A stretch of DNA of 64,000 nt from an uncultured Clostridia bacterium (GTDB lineage Bacteria > Bacillota > Clostridia > Oscillospirales > Acutalibacteraceae): the NCBI GenBank assembly GCA_945912145.1, contig CAMEBF010000007.1, forward strand, positions 1 through 64,000, written 5' to 3'. Below, piece by piece: positions 36,216 through 44,231 of the stretch; positions within the stretch are counted from its first letter, which is position 1, and every line of letters begins with the position of its first letter. Below the pieces are notes generated by a model that worked only from the letters and a program-made list of their open reading frames with translations, had not been told where the DNA came from and made no database searches. A program made the position numbers and the translations under genes.

Positions 36216-36217
36216 TA

Positions 36218-36230
36218 GAACAAATTGTTC
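36218..36230. promoter_or_regulatory. Operator-like palindrome O2
   Basis: GAACAAATTGTTC, same half-sites as O1. It is just upstream of a TATACT -10-like box (36235-36240) for the XRE gene, so it would cover that gene's promoter. Two sites fit autoregulation plus control of the divergent gene. Confidence 0.75.
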
Positions 36231-36256
36231 AGGATATACTGACTTTGGTGATACAG

Positions 36257-36472
36257 TTGAAATACAAGAGAATCAGAGAACTGCGGGAAGATCATGACTA
36301 TACACAGGCGCAGATCGGCGCGCAGATCAATGTACCGCAACGAGCCTACGCCTATTATGAAAGCGGCGAACGCATGGTGCCGCCTCCGGTTTTGTCGGCT
36401 TTGGCGGATTTCTACGGCGTGAGCGTGGATTATCTGCTTGAACGCACCGATAACCCGAAAATGAATCTTTAA
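36257..36472 (+). CDS. Small XRE-family repressor
   Basis: Protein of 71 residues, little more than one helix-turn-helix domain: YKRIRELREDHDYTQAQIGA, QINVPQRAYAYYESGERMVP, VLSALADFYGVSVDYLLERT. This is the compact Cro/CI-type repressor common in Firmicutes. The start TTG 36257 is chosen because GGTG lies 6 bases upstream; earlier in-frame codons would run through the operator. The divergent cysteine-rich gene and two GAACA-N3-TGTTC sites in between make a self-contained repressor/target module. A terminator follows. Confidence 0.85.
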   Translation: MKYKRIRELREDHDYTQAQIGAQINVPQRAYAYYESGERMVPPPVLSALADFYGVSVDYLLERTDNPKMNL

Positions 36473-36480
36473 ATCGCATG

Positions 36481-36515
36481 AAAAATCACCGGAAGAAGCA
36501 ATTCCTCCGGTGATT
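36481..36515 (-). terminator. Terminator between XRE gene and aldo/keto reductase
   Basis: AATCACCGGA - 12-base loop - TCCGGTGATT; on the minus strand it ends in TTTTT, on the plus strand in TCTTATTT. It serves the aldo/keto reductase and probably also the XRE gene. Confidence 0.8.
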
Positions 36516-36534
36516 CTTATTTGGTAAAATTCTT

Positions 36535-37659
36535 TTATCTGTCAAATTCCTCGGCGACCTTGGGCATCAGCTCGCTGATGGCGATGTGCTGCGGACAGAC
36601 GCTTTCACATTGACCGCAGGCGATGCAGTCCGCGGGCTTGCCGCTTTCTTTGATCAACTCGTTGTAGCGGTTCTGCGGCATCGTCACATTGCCGTAGATG
36701 GTGCGCTGATTGTAAGTCCAGAAGAAATCCGGAATCTTAATCGACATCGGGCAGCCCTCGACGCAGTATTTGCAGCCGGTGCAGGGGACGGACGGCGTAT
36801 TGCGAAGAATGTCGGCTGCCTTTTCGAGCGTGGCGCGTTCTTCGTCGCTTAAGGGGCGGAGTTCCTCCATGTAGCTTAAATTATCCCGCATCTGTTCACG
36901 GTTGGACATGCCGCTGAGGACGGTAATCACGCCGTCGAGCGACGCGGCAAAGCGAATTGCCCATGACGCGGTGGACATGCCGGGATTCTTTTCGCGGAAC
37001 ATCGTTTCGATTTCGGGCGTTAGCTCGGCAAGAGAGCCGCCGCGAACCGGCTCCATGATGACGACGGGCTTCTTGTGCTTGCGCGCGACCTCGTAGCATT
37101 TTCTTGACTGCACGCTGTCGCTTTCCCAGTCGCAGTAGTTGATCTGGAGCTGAACAAATTCCTGCTCGGGGTGCTTCGTCAGGATCTCGTCGAGCACATC
37201 GGCGGTGTCGTGGAACGAAAAGCCCATATGTTTCACAAGTCCTTTTTTCTTCAGCTCCGCCACAAAATCCCATGCGCCGAACTCGTCAAGCTTTGCGAGC
37301 TTCTCTTTATCAAGCGAATGCTGTAAATAAAAATCAAAATAGCCTGCGCCGGTTCTCTCGAGAGAGGTGTCAAAGACTTTCTGCATATCTTCTTTCTTTT
37401 CGCAGCACCAGATCGGCAGCTTGGAGGTCAGTTGGAGCATCTCGCGCGGATAGCGGTCAACGACGGCGGCTTTCATGGCTTTTTCACTCGCGCCGTTCTC
37501 ACCGTAGACATAAGCGGTATCAAAATAGGTAAAGCCCTTGGCGATGAATTCATCGACCATGAGCTTGGTCTGTTCGATGTCGATCTCGTCGCCGTTCATG
37601 GGCAGACGCATCAGACCGAAGCCAAGTTTTTTGATGTCTTTTCCCAAATAATCTTCCAT
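36535..37659 (-). CDS. Aldo/keto reductase with C-terminal 4Fe-4S ferredoxin domain
   Basis: Protein of 374 residues. Residues 1-280 are an aldo/keto reductase barrel: KKLGFGLMRLPMNGDEIDIE, FTYFDTAYVYGENGASE (catalytic Asp and Tyr), the Lys of LTSKLPIW and YFDFYLQHSLDKEKL. The C-terminus has two ferredoxin-like clusters, CTGCKYCVEGCPMSIKI and CIACGQCESVCPQHI. Such iron-sulfur oxidoreductases are common in anaerobes and probably couple carbonyl or other redox reactions to ferredoxin; the substrate is unknown. ATG 37659 follows AGGTGGG by 7 bases. Own promoter at 37718-37746. Confidence 0.9.
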   Translation of the reverse strand: MEDYLGKDIKKLGFGLMRLPMNGDEIDIEQTKLMVDEFIAKGFTYFDTAYVYGENGASEKAMKAAVVDRYPREMLQLTSKLPIWCCEKKEDMQKVFDTSLERTGAGYFDFYLQHSLDKEKLAKLDEFGAWDFVAELKKKGLVKHMGFSFHDTADVLDEILTKHPEQEFVQLQINYCDWESDSVQSRKCYEVARKHKKPVVIMEPVRGGSLAELTPEIETMFREKNPGMSTASWAIRFAASLDGVITVLSGMSNREQMRDNLSYMEELRPLSDEERATLEKAADILRNTPSVPCTGCKYCVEGCPMSIKIPDFFWTYNQRTIYGNVTMPQNRYNELIKESGKPADCIACGQCESVCPQHIAISELMPKVAEEFDR

Positions 37660-37675
37660 AGATATACCCACCTTT

Positions 37676-37703
37676 ATAATTTACAATTTACAATGTACAA
37701 TGA
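37676..37703. repeat. TTTACAATTTACAATGTACAAT-type short repeat
   Basis: A run of ATTTACAAT/TGTACAAT words in the 5' untranslated region of the aldo/keto reductase gene. Similar in style to the other intergenic repeats but of different sequence. Confidence 0.4.
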
Positions 37704-37717
37704 AGAGGTTTACCGTT

Positions 37718-37746
37718 ATTATAGAGTATTTTTTTCTGTTCGTCAA
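37718..37746 (-). promoter_or_regulatory. Promoter of the aldo/keto reductase
   Basis: Minus strand TTGACG (37746-37741), 17 bases, TATAAT (37723-37718). Confidence 0.85.
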
Positions 37747-37766
37747 TATGGTATTGTGATTTCCGG

Positions 37767-37800
37767 TAAAAACAAAGAACCGGCAGCGGAGAACTGCCGA
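37767..37800 (-). terminator. Terminator of amt-glnB
   Basis: Minus strand CGGCAG - TTCTCCG - CTGCCG followed by GTTCTTTGTTTTT, about 90 bases after the stop. Confidence 0.65.
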
Positions 37801-37889
37801 TCCTTTGCGGCAGCCGGCGTATCGGGGTGTCGGCCGCCTCGGAGATTTTGGAAAACTATATACGGAGAATACGATGCCGTCAAAGGGAA

Positions 37890-39659
37890 TCAGTTGTCGT
37901 CCTGCAGCGCCGCATAGCCCTCTTCACCGGTACGGATCTTGATGGCGTTTTCGACGTTGTAGATGAAGATCTTGCCGTCGCCCATGTTGCCGGTGTACAG
38001 CGCTTTCTTAGCGGCTGCGACAACGTCGTCAACGGGAACCTTGCATACGACGATTTCAACTTCTACCTTGGGTACGAGATTCATTTCGATCTCGACACCG
38101 CGGTATTTGGCCTTTCTGCCCTGCGTGCCGCAGCCGAGAACCTGCGTTACGGTCATGCCGCTGACGCCGATTTCCGCCATGGCGTGTTTGAGGGATTCAA
38201 AGGTGCTCTGTCTGCATATAATATCAAGCTTGGTGATCTTGGAGCCGTCGGGTGCAACTGTGGGTGCTTTTGCCGCCGTGGGAGCGACCGTCGTGTTGAC
38301 TTCGACTGCTTTTTCAAGCGGAACCGTGCCGACAACGCCGACGGAATCGTCATAATCGTGAACAGCCGGGGTGAAATCTGCGTAAGCGGAGGGAAGACCG
38401 TGCTCGGTGGAGTCGAGACCCAGAACCTCTTCTTCCTTGGAAACGCGAAGACCGTTCACCTTTTTGATGACAAGGAAGGTGATGATCATGCAAACGATCG
38501 TCCATGCGAGAATGGCGACTATGCCGAGAAGCTGTACGCCGAGGACTTTGAAGCCTGCGCCGATGTCGCCGCCGTGGAGCGCCGCATAGATGGGACCGTC
38601 AACGCCTGCGGGAGCCGTCGAGGTGGAGAGCAGACCTGCCGCGATCGTACCCCAGATGCCGTTGCCGAAGTGAACGGCAACCGCGCCGACGGGATCGTCG
38701 ATGTGCATCTTGAGGTCAAGCAGTTCAACGATGAGAACCACGATGATGCCGGAGACGATACCGATGACCGTCGCGCCGAGAGCATCGACGTTGTTGCAGC
38801 CAGCCGTGACGCCGACCAGACCGGCAAGAGAAGCGTTCAGACACATGGAGACGTCGGGTTTGCCGTTTTTGAGCCATGTAAAGATTAAGCATGTAACCGT
38901 CGCAACAGCAGGTGCTACCGTTGTGGTCAGGAAGATCGAAGCGAGCTGCGAGACGCCTGTGGCGGCTGCGCCGTTGAATCCGTACCAGCCGAACCAGAGA
39001 ATGAAGACGCCGAGCGCACCGAGGGTGACGGAATGTCCCTGAATCGCGTTGACCTTGACGACCTTACCTTCCTTGTTGCGGACATATTTGCCGAGACGGG
39101 GTCCAAGGATAATGGCACCTACGAGAGCTGCCGCGCCGCCGACCATGTGAATTGCGGCAGAACCGGCAAAATCAATGAATCCGAGCTTGAACAGCCAGCC
39201 CTGTGAGTTCCAGACCCAGCCGGCTTCGATGGGATAAACAACAAGAGAAATGACGCCGGAATAAATGCAGTAAGCGCTGAATTTTGTTCGTTCTGCCATC
39301 GCGCCGGAGACGATCGTCGCTGCCGTCGCGCAGAAGACGAGGTTAAAAACGAAGCTCGAAGCGTAATTTTCAACAAACGAACTGAAATCGGTGAAGATTT
39401 TTAAGTTGGGAACACCGACGATTCCCATCACGTAATCCTTAGCCATCATCAGCGAGAAGCCGAGCAGACTGAAAACCACGGTGCCGATGCAGAAGTCCAT
39501 CAGATTTTTCATGATGATGTTGCCGGCGTTTTTCGCTCTTGTGAAACCGGTTTCCACCATCGCGAAACCGCATTGCATGAAGAAGACGAGGGCGGCTCCT
39601 ATCAGAAACCATACGCCGAATACTTCGCCGTCTACGGCGGCTAAAATTTCGGTTGCCAT
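37890..39659 (-). CDS. Ammonium transporter fused to a PII signal protein (Amt-GlnB)
   Basis: Fusion protein of 589 residues. Residues 1-410 form the Amt channel with 11 or so helices: FMQCGFAMVETGFTRAKNAG (Amt signature), the two pore histidines in AAIHMVGGAAALVGA and VAVHFGNGIWGTIAAG, and WFGWYGFNGAAA. A linker of about 70 residues leads to a PII domain from about residue 480: KITKLDIICRQSTFESLKHA, a T-loop GCGTQGRKAKYRGVEIEMNL, and TGNMGDGKIFIYNVENAIKI then RTGEEGYAAL. The T-loop position usually Tyr51 (uridylylation site, YRGAEY) is Ile here (YRGVEI), so classical uridylylation is unlikely. The tethered PII probably gates ammonium uptake by ATP/ADP/2-oxoglutarate. Monocistronic, behind a leader with two terminators. 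Confidence 0.95.
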   Translation of the reverse strand: MATEILAAVDGEVFGVWFLIGAALVFFMQCGFAMVETGFTRAKNAGNIIMKNLMDFCIGTVVFSLLGFSLMMAKDYVMGIVGVPNLKIFTDFSSFVENYASSFVFNLVFCATAATIVSGAMAERTKFSAYCIYSGVISLVVYPIEAGWVWNSQGWLFKLGFIDFAGSAAIHMVGGAAALVGAIILGPRLGKYVRNKEGKVVKVNAIQGHSVTLGALGVFILWFGWYGFNGAAATGVSQLASIFLTTTVAPAVATVTCLIFTWLKNGKPDVSMCLNASLAGLVGVTAGCNNVDALGATVIGIVSGIIVVLIVELLDLKMHIDDPVGAVAVHFGNGIWGTIAAGLLSTSTAPAGVDGPIYAALHGGDIGAGFKVLGVQLLGIVAILAWTIVCMIITFLVIKKVNGLRVSKEEEVLGLDSTEHGLPSAYADFTPAVHDYDDSVGVVGTVPLEKAVEVNTTVAPTAAKAPTVAPDGSKITKLDIICRQSTFESLKHAMAEIGVSGMTVTQVLGCGTQGRKAKYRGVEIEMNLVPKVEVEIVVCKVPVDDVVAAAKKALYTGNMGDGKIFIYNVENAIKIRTGEEGYAALQDDN

Positions 39660-39692
39660 AAAGTACCACTCCTAAAAAAAATGAAAATATGC

Positions 39693-39727
39693 AAAAAGGC
39701 GCATTCCGCGTCAATGCGGAACACGCC
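39693..39727 (-). terminator. Second leader terminator of amt-glnB
   Basis: Minus strand GGCG-T-GTTCCGC, hexaloop ATTGAC, GCGGAA-T-GCGCC, then TTTTT. It lies about 35 bases before the start codon of the transporter. Confidence 0.8.
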
Positions 39728-39763
39728 GTTGTGCCGAAAAACAAAGAGATATTCAGAAAAAAG

Positions 39764-39795
39764 AAAAACGCTGAGAACTGCCTTTGTTCTCAGCG
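39764..39795 (-). terminator. First leader terminator of amt-glnB
   Basis: Minus strand CGCTGAGAAC, loop AAAGGCA, GTTCTCAGCG followed by TTTTTCTTTTTT. It begins about 20 bases after the promoter -10, so transcripts would end almost at once unless antiterminated. Confidence 0.85.
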
Positions 39796-39815
39796 CCGTT
39801 GCTGTCTATGGCGTT

Positions 39816-39844
39816 ATTATACGCCGGGAAAAACCGAAAGTCAA
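39816..39844 (-). promoter_or_regulatory. Promoter of amt-glnB
   Basis: Minus strand TTGACT (39844-39839), 17 bases, TATAAT (39821-39816). Leader of about 150 bases with two hairpins. From 39845 to 39944 I see only AT-rich unassigned sequence. Confidence 0.85.
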
Positions 39845-39944
39845 GCGATTTTTTGTCTTTTTTTGCGAGTTTTACGCTTTGTTGAAAAATGCCCGGTGCA
39901 TATGATGGCTTTTGTTGAAATTTCCCAAGTTAATTGAAAAATCA

Positions 39945-39979
39945 GAAAAAACGGGCAGTCGGAGACCGGACTGTCCGTT
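39945..39979 (-). terminator. Terminator of the DUF378 gene
   Basis: Minus strand AACGGACAGTCCGG - TCT - CCGACTGCCCGTT followed by TTTT; the run of T continues from the stem. Confidence 0.8.
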
Positions 39980-39992
39980 TCATGCTTTCGGT

Positions 39993-40229
39993 TTATTTGC
40001 CGGAATCGTCGCCTGCATCATTGGCGCTTCTTGCGAGGACTTCATTTTCCCGGAACAAGAGAGAAATGCACCAGATACCGGCCAGCGCGATCACCGTGTA
40101 GATGATGCGGCTGATAATGGCGTCCTGACCGCCGAAGAGCCATGAGACTATGTCAAACTGGAAAAGCCCGATGGAGCCCCAGTTGATTGCTCCGATGACG
40201 ACAAGAATCAATGATAATCTGTCAAGCAT
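39993..40229 (-). CDS. DUF378-family small membrane protein
   Basis: Protein of 78 residues with two transmembrane helices. It matches the DUF378 pattern: LSLILVVIGAINWGSIGLFQ followed by FDIVSWLFGG, then RIIYTVIALAGIWCISLLFR and a short polar tail. Found in many Firmicutes; function unknown. ATG 40229 follows AAGGAG. Monocistronic with its own terminator; upstream no clear promoter was found, only a TATAAA box. Confidence 0.85.
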   Translation of the reverse strand: MLDRLSLILVVIGAINWGSIGLFQFDIVSWLFGGQDAIISRIIYTVIALAGIWCISLLFRENEVLARSANDAGDDSGK

Positions 40230-40357
40230 GATGATTCAACTCCTTATTCAAGTCTCGCTGTTAGTATTCTCACGAGGTAATTTTTTATACGGGTTGCTTT
40301 GTGGGAAAATTTTTGATAAAATAAAGTTGCTTACTGAATAAAGCCTGTTTTTATCAT

Positions 40358-40499
40358 GTGCAAAGTTCAGAGTGCAAAGTGCAGTTTCGGAAGCCCTGCG
40401 GGCTTGATTTTTACGCCTGCGGCGCGCTTTTTATCATGAATGAAAAGGCGAAGCCTTTTCCGACATTGAACATTGAACTTTGCACTTTGAACTTTGAAA
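40358..40499. repeat. Palindromic intergenic repeat, full copy (family 1)
   Basis: Same orientation as the copy at 9215-9359 and nearly identical: terminal GTGCAAAGTTCAGAGTGC, hairpins GAAGCCCTGCGGGCTT, CGCCTGCGGCGCG and AAAAGGCGAAGCCTTTT, then inverted end words TTGAACTTTGCACTTTGAAC. It fills most of the gap 40230-40568, which otherwise holds no gene. Confidence 0.85.
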
Positions 40500-40568
40500 A
40501 ACAGTATCCTTTTCGACAGGTTGTAAAAAATATGTCATGCCTATCAATAATGAAAGAAGTTGAGAACG

Positions 40569-41783
40569 ATGCAAAATTTTGAAAAATCCCATAAACTCGA
40601 TAACGTCTGCTACGATATCCGCGGACCCGTTATGGATGAAGCGAGCCGTCTGGAGGAGCAGGGAGAGACGATTCTTAAACTCAATATCGGCAATCCCGCT
40701 TATTTCGGCTTCCGCGCGCCGGACAATATCATCCGTCAGATTGAACGGTCGCTGACGCATACCGAGGGCTATTCCGATTCCAAAGGGCTGCCCGAAGCGA
40801 GAGAAGCGATTGTCCGTTACTGTAAACGCAAAAATATTCCGAACGTGACGGAAAAGGATGTTTATACCGGAAACGGCGTCAGCGAGCTGATCACCATGGC
40901 GATGCAGGGACTGCTCGATTCCGGAGACGAAGTGCTCGTGCCTGCACCCGATTATCCGCTCTGGACAGCTTCCGTTACGTTGGCAGGCGGCACCGCCGTG
41001 CACTATCTCTGCGATGAGAAGTCTCATTGGTATCCCGATCTCGCAGACATGGAAAAGAAGATCACGCCGCAGACAAAGGGAATCGTCGTCATCAATCCCA
41101 ACAACCCGACCGGGTCGCTTTATCCAAAAGAAATTCTCGAGGGTATTGCTGATCTGGCAAGACGCTATGGACTGATCCTTTTTGCCGATGAAATCTATGA
41201 CCGTCTCGTCATGGACGGCAAAGAGCATATCGCGTTGGCGTCGCTGGCTCCCGATCTGCTGACCGTCAGCTTTAACGGACTTTCCAAATCGCACCTGATC
41301 GCGGGCTATCGCTGCGGCTGGATGTGCCTCGCCGGTGATAAATCGAAAGCGAAGGGCTATATCGAGGGATTGAATCTGCTCTCGGCGATGCGTCTTTGCT
41401 CGAATGTCCCGGCGCAGTCGGTCATTCCGGCGGCACTTGATGAGGCGAACGATGCCTCCGCTCTGTTGGAAAAAGGAGGCCGGATTTATGAACAGCGCGA
41501 GTATATCTGGAAAACACTCAATGAGATTCCGGGACTTTCCGCCGAAAAGCCGGACGCTGCTTTCTATGTGTTCCCCAAAATGGACGAACAATTCGCAATC
41601 CGGGACGATGAGCAGTTCGCGCTCGATTTTCTGCGCGAGAAGCATATCCTCATCACGCACGGCGGCGGCTTCCATTGGGAGACACCCGATCATTTTCGTA
41701 TCGTTTATCTGCCTGAACTGCCCGTTCTGCGGGAATCGTGCGAACGAATGGCGGAATTTTTCAGTTCTTATCGTCAATTTTAA
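40569..41783 (+). CDS. alaA: Pyridoxal-phosphate aminotransferase (AlaA-like alanine aminotransferase)
   Basis: Class I/II aminotransferase of 404 residues. Seen: LKLNIGNPAYFGFRAPDNII, HTEGYSDSKGLPEAREAIVR, VPAPDYPLWTASVTLAGGTA, VVINPNNPTGSLYPKEIL, FADEIYDRLVMDG (PLP Asp and Tyr) and the PLP lysine in NGLSKSHLIAGYRCGWM (about residue 240). The pattern is that of AlaA/YfbQ, glutamate-pyruvate transaminase, which makes alanine from pyruvate and glutamate; substrate assignment is from family resemblance. ATG 40569 is preceded by AGAAG. Upstream lies a family-1 repeat, and no clear promoter was found. Confidence 0.88.
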   Translation: MQNFEKSHKLDNVCYDIRGPVMDEASRLEEQGETILKLNIGNPAYFGFRAPDNIIRQIERSLTHTEGYSDSKGLPEAREAIVRYCKRKNIPNVTEKDVYTGNGVSELITMAMQGLLDSGDEVLVPAPDYPLWTASVTLAGGTAVHYLCDEKSHWYPDLADMEKKITPQTKGIVVINPNNPTGSLYPKEILEGIADLARRYGLILFADEIYDRLVMDGKEHIALASLAPDLLTVSFNGLSKSHLIAGYRCGWMCLAGDKSKAKGYIEGLNLLSAMRLCSNVPAQSVIPAALDEANDASALLEKGGRIYEQREYIWKTLNEIPGLSAEKPDAAFYVFPKMDEQFAIRDDEQFALDFLREKHILITHGGGFHWETPDHFRIVYLPELPVLRESCERMAEFFSSYRQF

Positions 41784-41816
41784 ATATAATTTTCGATTTG
41801 TTAATAAATATTTAAC

Positions 41817-41845
41817 TTGATTCTCGAGATTCGGTTTGCTATAAT
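41817..41845 (+). promoter_or_regulatory. Promoter of mannosylglucose phosphorylase
   Basis: TTGATT (41817-41822), 17 bases, TATAAT (41840-41845). Confidence 0.75.
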
Positions 41846-41906
41846 ATATTTGAAAAACAATATTTATTCGGAGTTTATCTGTCCGATTCCGAAGGAGATC
41901 ATTTTT

Positions 41907-43082
41907 ATGCATCCCAAATATTATGAAGAAACACGACGCTATGAGCATCTGATTAAACAAAAAAACGAAAGAGCCGCTTTCCATAACGGCATATTTTACC
42001 GTTATAAGAATCCTGTTCTGACCGCGGGTCATATTCCCGTCATCTGGCGGTACGATCTGGATGAAAATGATAATCCGTTCTTTATGGAGCGGTTGGGTGT
42101 CAACGCCGTGTTCAACGCCGGCGCGCTCAAACTCGGCGGAAAATATGTTCTCGTCGCGCGTATTGAGGGGGCTGACCGTAAGTCGTTTTTCGGCGTTGCG
42201 GAAAGCGACAGCCCGGTGGACGGCTTCCGTTTCCGTACAAAACCGATCGTGCTGCCCGATACCGATCCCGAAGAGGTCAATGTTTACGATATGCGGCTGA
42301 CGCAGCATGAGGACGGCTGGATCTACGGCGTATTCTGCTCCGAGAGCAAGGATACCTCCGTCGCCGATCTCTCCGCCGCCAAAGCCGCCGCCGGCATCGT
42401 CCGGACAAAGGATCTCGAGACATGGGAACGCTTGCCGAATCTCGTGACGCGCCGTTCGCCGCAGCAGCGCAACGTCGTCCTGCATCCCGAATTCGTAGAC
42501 GGCAAGTATGCGTTTTATACAAGACCGATGGACGGCTTTATCGATACCGGCTCGGGTTCGGGTATCGGCTTCGGACTGTGCGATGACATCACGCACGCCG
42601 TCATCGACGAAGAAAAAATCATCAACTGCCGGAAATATCATACGATTACGGAATCGAAAAACGGCGCGGGTGCCGTTCCGATCAAGACCGAAAAGGGCTG
42701 GATTCATATCGCGCACGGCGTCCGTAACACCGCCGCAGGGCTTCGCTACGTCATTTACGCCTTTGCGACCGATCTGCGTGATCCCTCGAAGGTGATTGCC
42801 GAACCGGGCGGCTATCTGATCGCGCCGATTCATAACGAACGCATCGGCGACGTTTCCAATGTTGTGTTTACGAACGGTGCCATCCGCGATTATGACGGCA
42901 GCGTCTATATCTATTACGCGTCGAGCGATACGCGTCTGCACGTCGCCAAGACGAACATTGAAAAGCTGACGGATTATGTTTTCCATACGCCTTCCGACCC
43001 GGGACGCTCCGCCGACTGCGTGAAACAGCGCTGCGCGATGATTGATAAGAATCTCGAAATCCTCGCCAATGCGAAAAAATAA
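41907..43082 (+). CDS. GH130 4-O-beta-D-mannosyl-D-glucose phosphorylase
   Basis: Protein of 391 residues, five-bladed beta-propeller of family GH130. Motifs closely resemble characterised mannosylglucose phosphorylases of Ruminococcus albus and Bacteroides: [73 protein letters not shown] (catalytic Asp about residue 128), [38 protein letters not shown] and [12 protein letters not shown]. It splits mannosyl-beta-1,4-glucose with phosphate into mannose 1-phosphate and glucose, the inner step of beta-mannan use. It is cytoplasmic. Start ATG 41907 has AAGGAG 8 bases upstream. No mannobiose epimerase or transporter sits beside it here. Confidence 0.93.
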   Translation: MHPKYYEETRRYEHLIKQKNERAAFHNGIFYRYKNPVLTAGHIPVIWRYDLDENDNPFFMERLGVNAVFNAGALKLGGKYVLVARIEGADRKSFFGVAESDSPVDGFRFRTKPIVLPDTDPEEVNVYDMRLTQHEDGWIYGVFCSESKDTSVADLSAAKAAAGIVRTKDLETWERLPNLVTRRSPQQRNVVLHPEFVDGKYAFYTRPMDGFIDTGSGSGIGFGLCDDITHAVIDEEKIINCRKYHTITESKNGAGAVPIKTEKGWIHIAHGVRNTAAGLRYVIYAFATDLRDPSKVIAEPGGYLIAPIHNERIGDVSNVVFTNGAIRDYDGSVYIYYASSDTRLHVAKTNIEKLTDYVFHTPSDPGRSADCVKQRCAMIDKNLEILANAKK

Positions 43083-43095
43083 TAAAAATAAGAAA

Positions 43096-43136
43096 ACAGC
43101 GGTTCGTCGTGAAAACGAATCCGCTGTTTTTTTTTG
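43096..43136 (+). terminator. Terminator of the GH130 gene
   Basis: ACAGCGG-TTCGT ... ACGAA-T-CCGCTGT followed by nine T residues. Confidence 0.88.
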
Positions 43137-43181
43137 AATGAAAAATAACCGATTGTGAATGCGCAAAGAAGGACATCCTAA

Positions 43182-43318
43182 AAGTTCAAAGTGCAAAGTT
43201 CAAAGTTGAATGTCGGAAAAGGCTTCGCCTTTTGATTCATTATAAAAGCGCGCCGCAGGCGTACGATGCAAGCCCGGAGGGCTTCCGAAACTGCACTTTG
43301 TACTTTGCACATTGCAAA
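43182..43318. repeat. Palindromic intergenic repeat, full copy in inverse orientation (family 1)
   Basis: Reverse complement of the copies at 9215 and 40358: AAAAGGCTTCGCCTTTT comes first, then GCGCGCCGCAGGCG and AAGCCCGGAGGGCTTCC, ending CTGCACTTTGTACTTTGCAC. Confidence 0.85.
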
Positions 43319-43335
43319 TTGATTCCTGTGTTTTA

Positions 43336-44049
43336 TCATTCGTGATTGATGAGATCTTTTATGACCTCACCTGCAATAATCAGTCCGACGACCGACGGCA
43401 CAAAGGCGTTGCTGCCGGGAATGGGCTTCCGGCCGGCTTCTTCGTCGGTATCGATTGCGGGTTTCATCGGCGGCTCTTTGGAATAGACCACTTTCAATTT
43501 CTTGATGCCGCGCCGTTTCAGCTCGTAGCGCATGACTTTCGCAAGAGGACAGACCGATGTCTTATAAATATCCGTCACTTCAAATGCGGTCGGATCGGTT
43601 TTATTGCCGGCTCCCATCGAGCTGATGATCGGCGTGCCGGCCTCCTGCGCCTGCATGACTAACGCGATCTTTCCCGAAACGGTATCGATCGCGTCCACCA
43701 CATAATCGTACTGCGTAAAGTCAAACTGTGAAGCTGTCTCCTGTGTGTAAAAGGTCCGGTGCGTATGCACGACGGCTTTTGGGTTGATGTCGGCGATCCG
43801 TTCGGCTGCGACTTCGACCTTGTACCGTCCGATTGTGCTGTGCAGCGCGATGATCTGCCGGTTGATGTTGGTCAGACAGACCTTGTCGTCGTCGATAAGG
43901 TCGATTTCCCCCACCCCCGAACGCGCCAACGCTTCCACCGTATAGCCGCCGACGCCGCCGACGCCGAATACCGCCACGCGGGAAGCGGCCAGCTTCTGCA
44001 TGGCTTTCTTTCCGAATATCAGTTCCGTTCTTGAAAATTGATCGGGCAT
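43336..44049 (-). CDS. tcdA: tRNA threonylcarbamoyladenosine dehydratase (TcdA)
   Basis: E1-like enzyme of 237 residues that cyclises t6A37 to ct6A in tRNA using ATP. Nucleotide-binding motif VAVFGVGGVGGYTVEALARS, then DLIDDDKVCLTNINRQIIAL (the E1 TNxNRQ), YDYVVDAIDTVSGKIALV and ISSMGAGNKTDPTAFEV, all as in TcdA/CsdL. The C-terminal part ends with SNAFVPSVVGLIIAGEVI. ATG 44049 has GGAAG 8 bases upstream; an upstream frame extension of 21 residues has no site. Promoter at 44084-44112. Confidence 0.92.
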   Translation of the reverse strand: MPDQFSRTELIFGKKAMQKLAASRVAVFGVGGVGGYTVEALARSGVGEIDLIDDDKVCLTNINRQIIALHSTIGRYKVEVAAERIADINPKAVVHTHRTFYTQETASQFDFTQYDYVVDAIDTVSGKIALVMQAQEAGTPIISSMGAGNKTDPTAFEVTDIYKTSVCPLAKVMRYELKRRGIKKLKVVYSKEPPMKPAIDTDEEAGRKPIPGSNAFVPSVVGLIIAGEVIKDLINHE

Positions 44050-44083
44050 GACGGGTTCTTCCTTTCCTTTTTGAAACGGATTT

Positions 44084-44112
44084 ATCATAGCACATTCTGA
44101 TTTTTCACGCAA
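44084..44112 (-). promoter_or_regulatory. Promoter of tcdA
   Basis: Minus strand TTGCGT (44112-44107), 17 bases, TATGAT (44089-44084). Confidence 0.7.
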
Positions 44113-44171
44113 GAGATACGGGAAAATTTCAGCCGGAAAACAAAAAAATCCTGTTTTTTTCTCGTCGGGAA

Positions 44172-44200
44172 TTGACAGAAAAGTTATTTGGGGCTATGAT
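44172..44200 (+). promoter_or_regulatory. Promoter of the TSUP transporter
   Basis: TTGACA (44172-44177), 17 bases, TATGAT (44195-44200). Confidence 0.8.
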
Positions 44201-44231
44201 AGAGGCGACAAAAATGGGGAGGGGAGACCGA

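Noticed and set aside
40434-43196. 920-codon open frame on the minus strand across alaA and the GH130 gene
   Set aside because: It is antisense to two genes with clear catalytic motifs, crosses a repeat, and its product has no recognisable domain. Long antisense frames are common here because of codon bias in the true genes.
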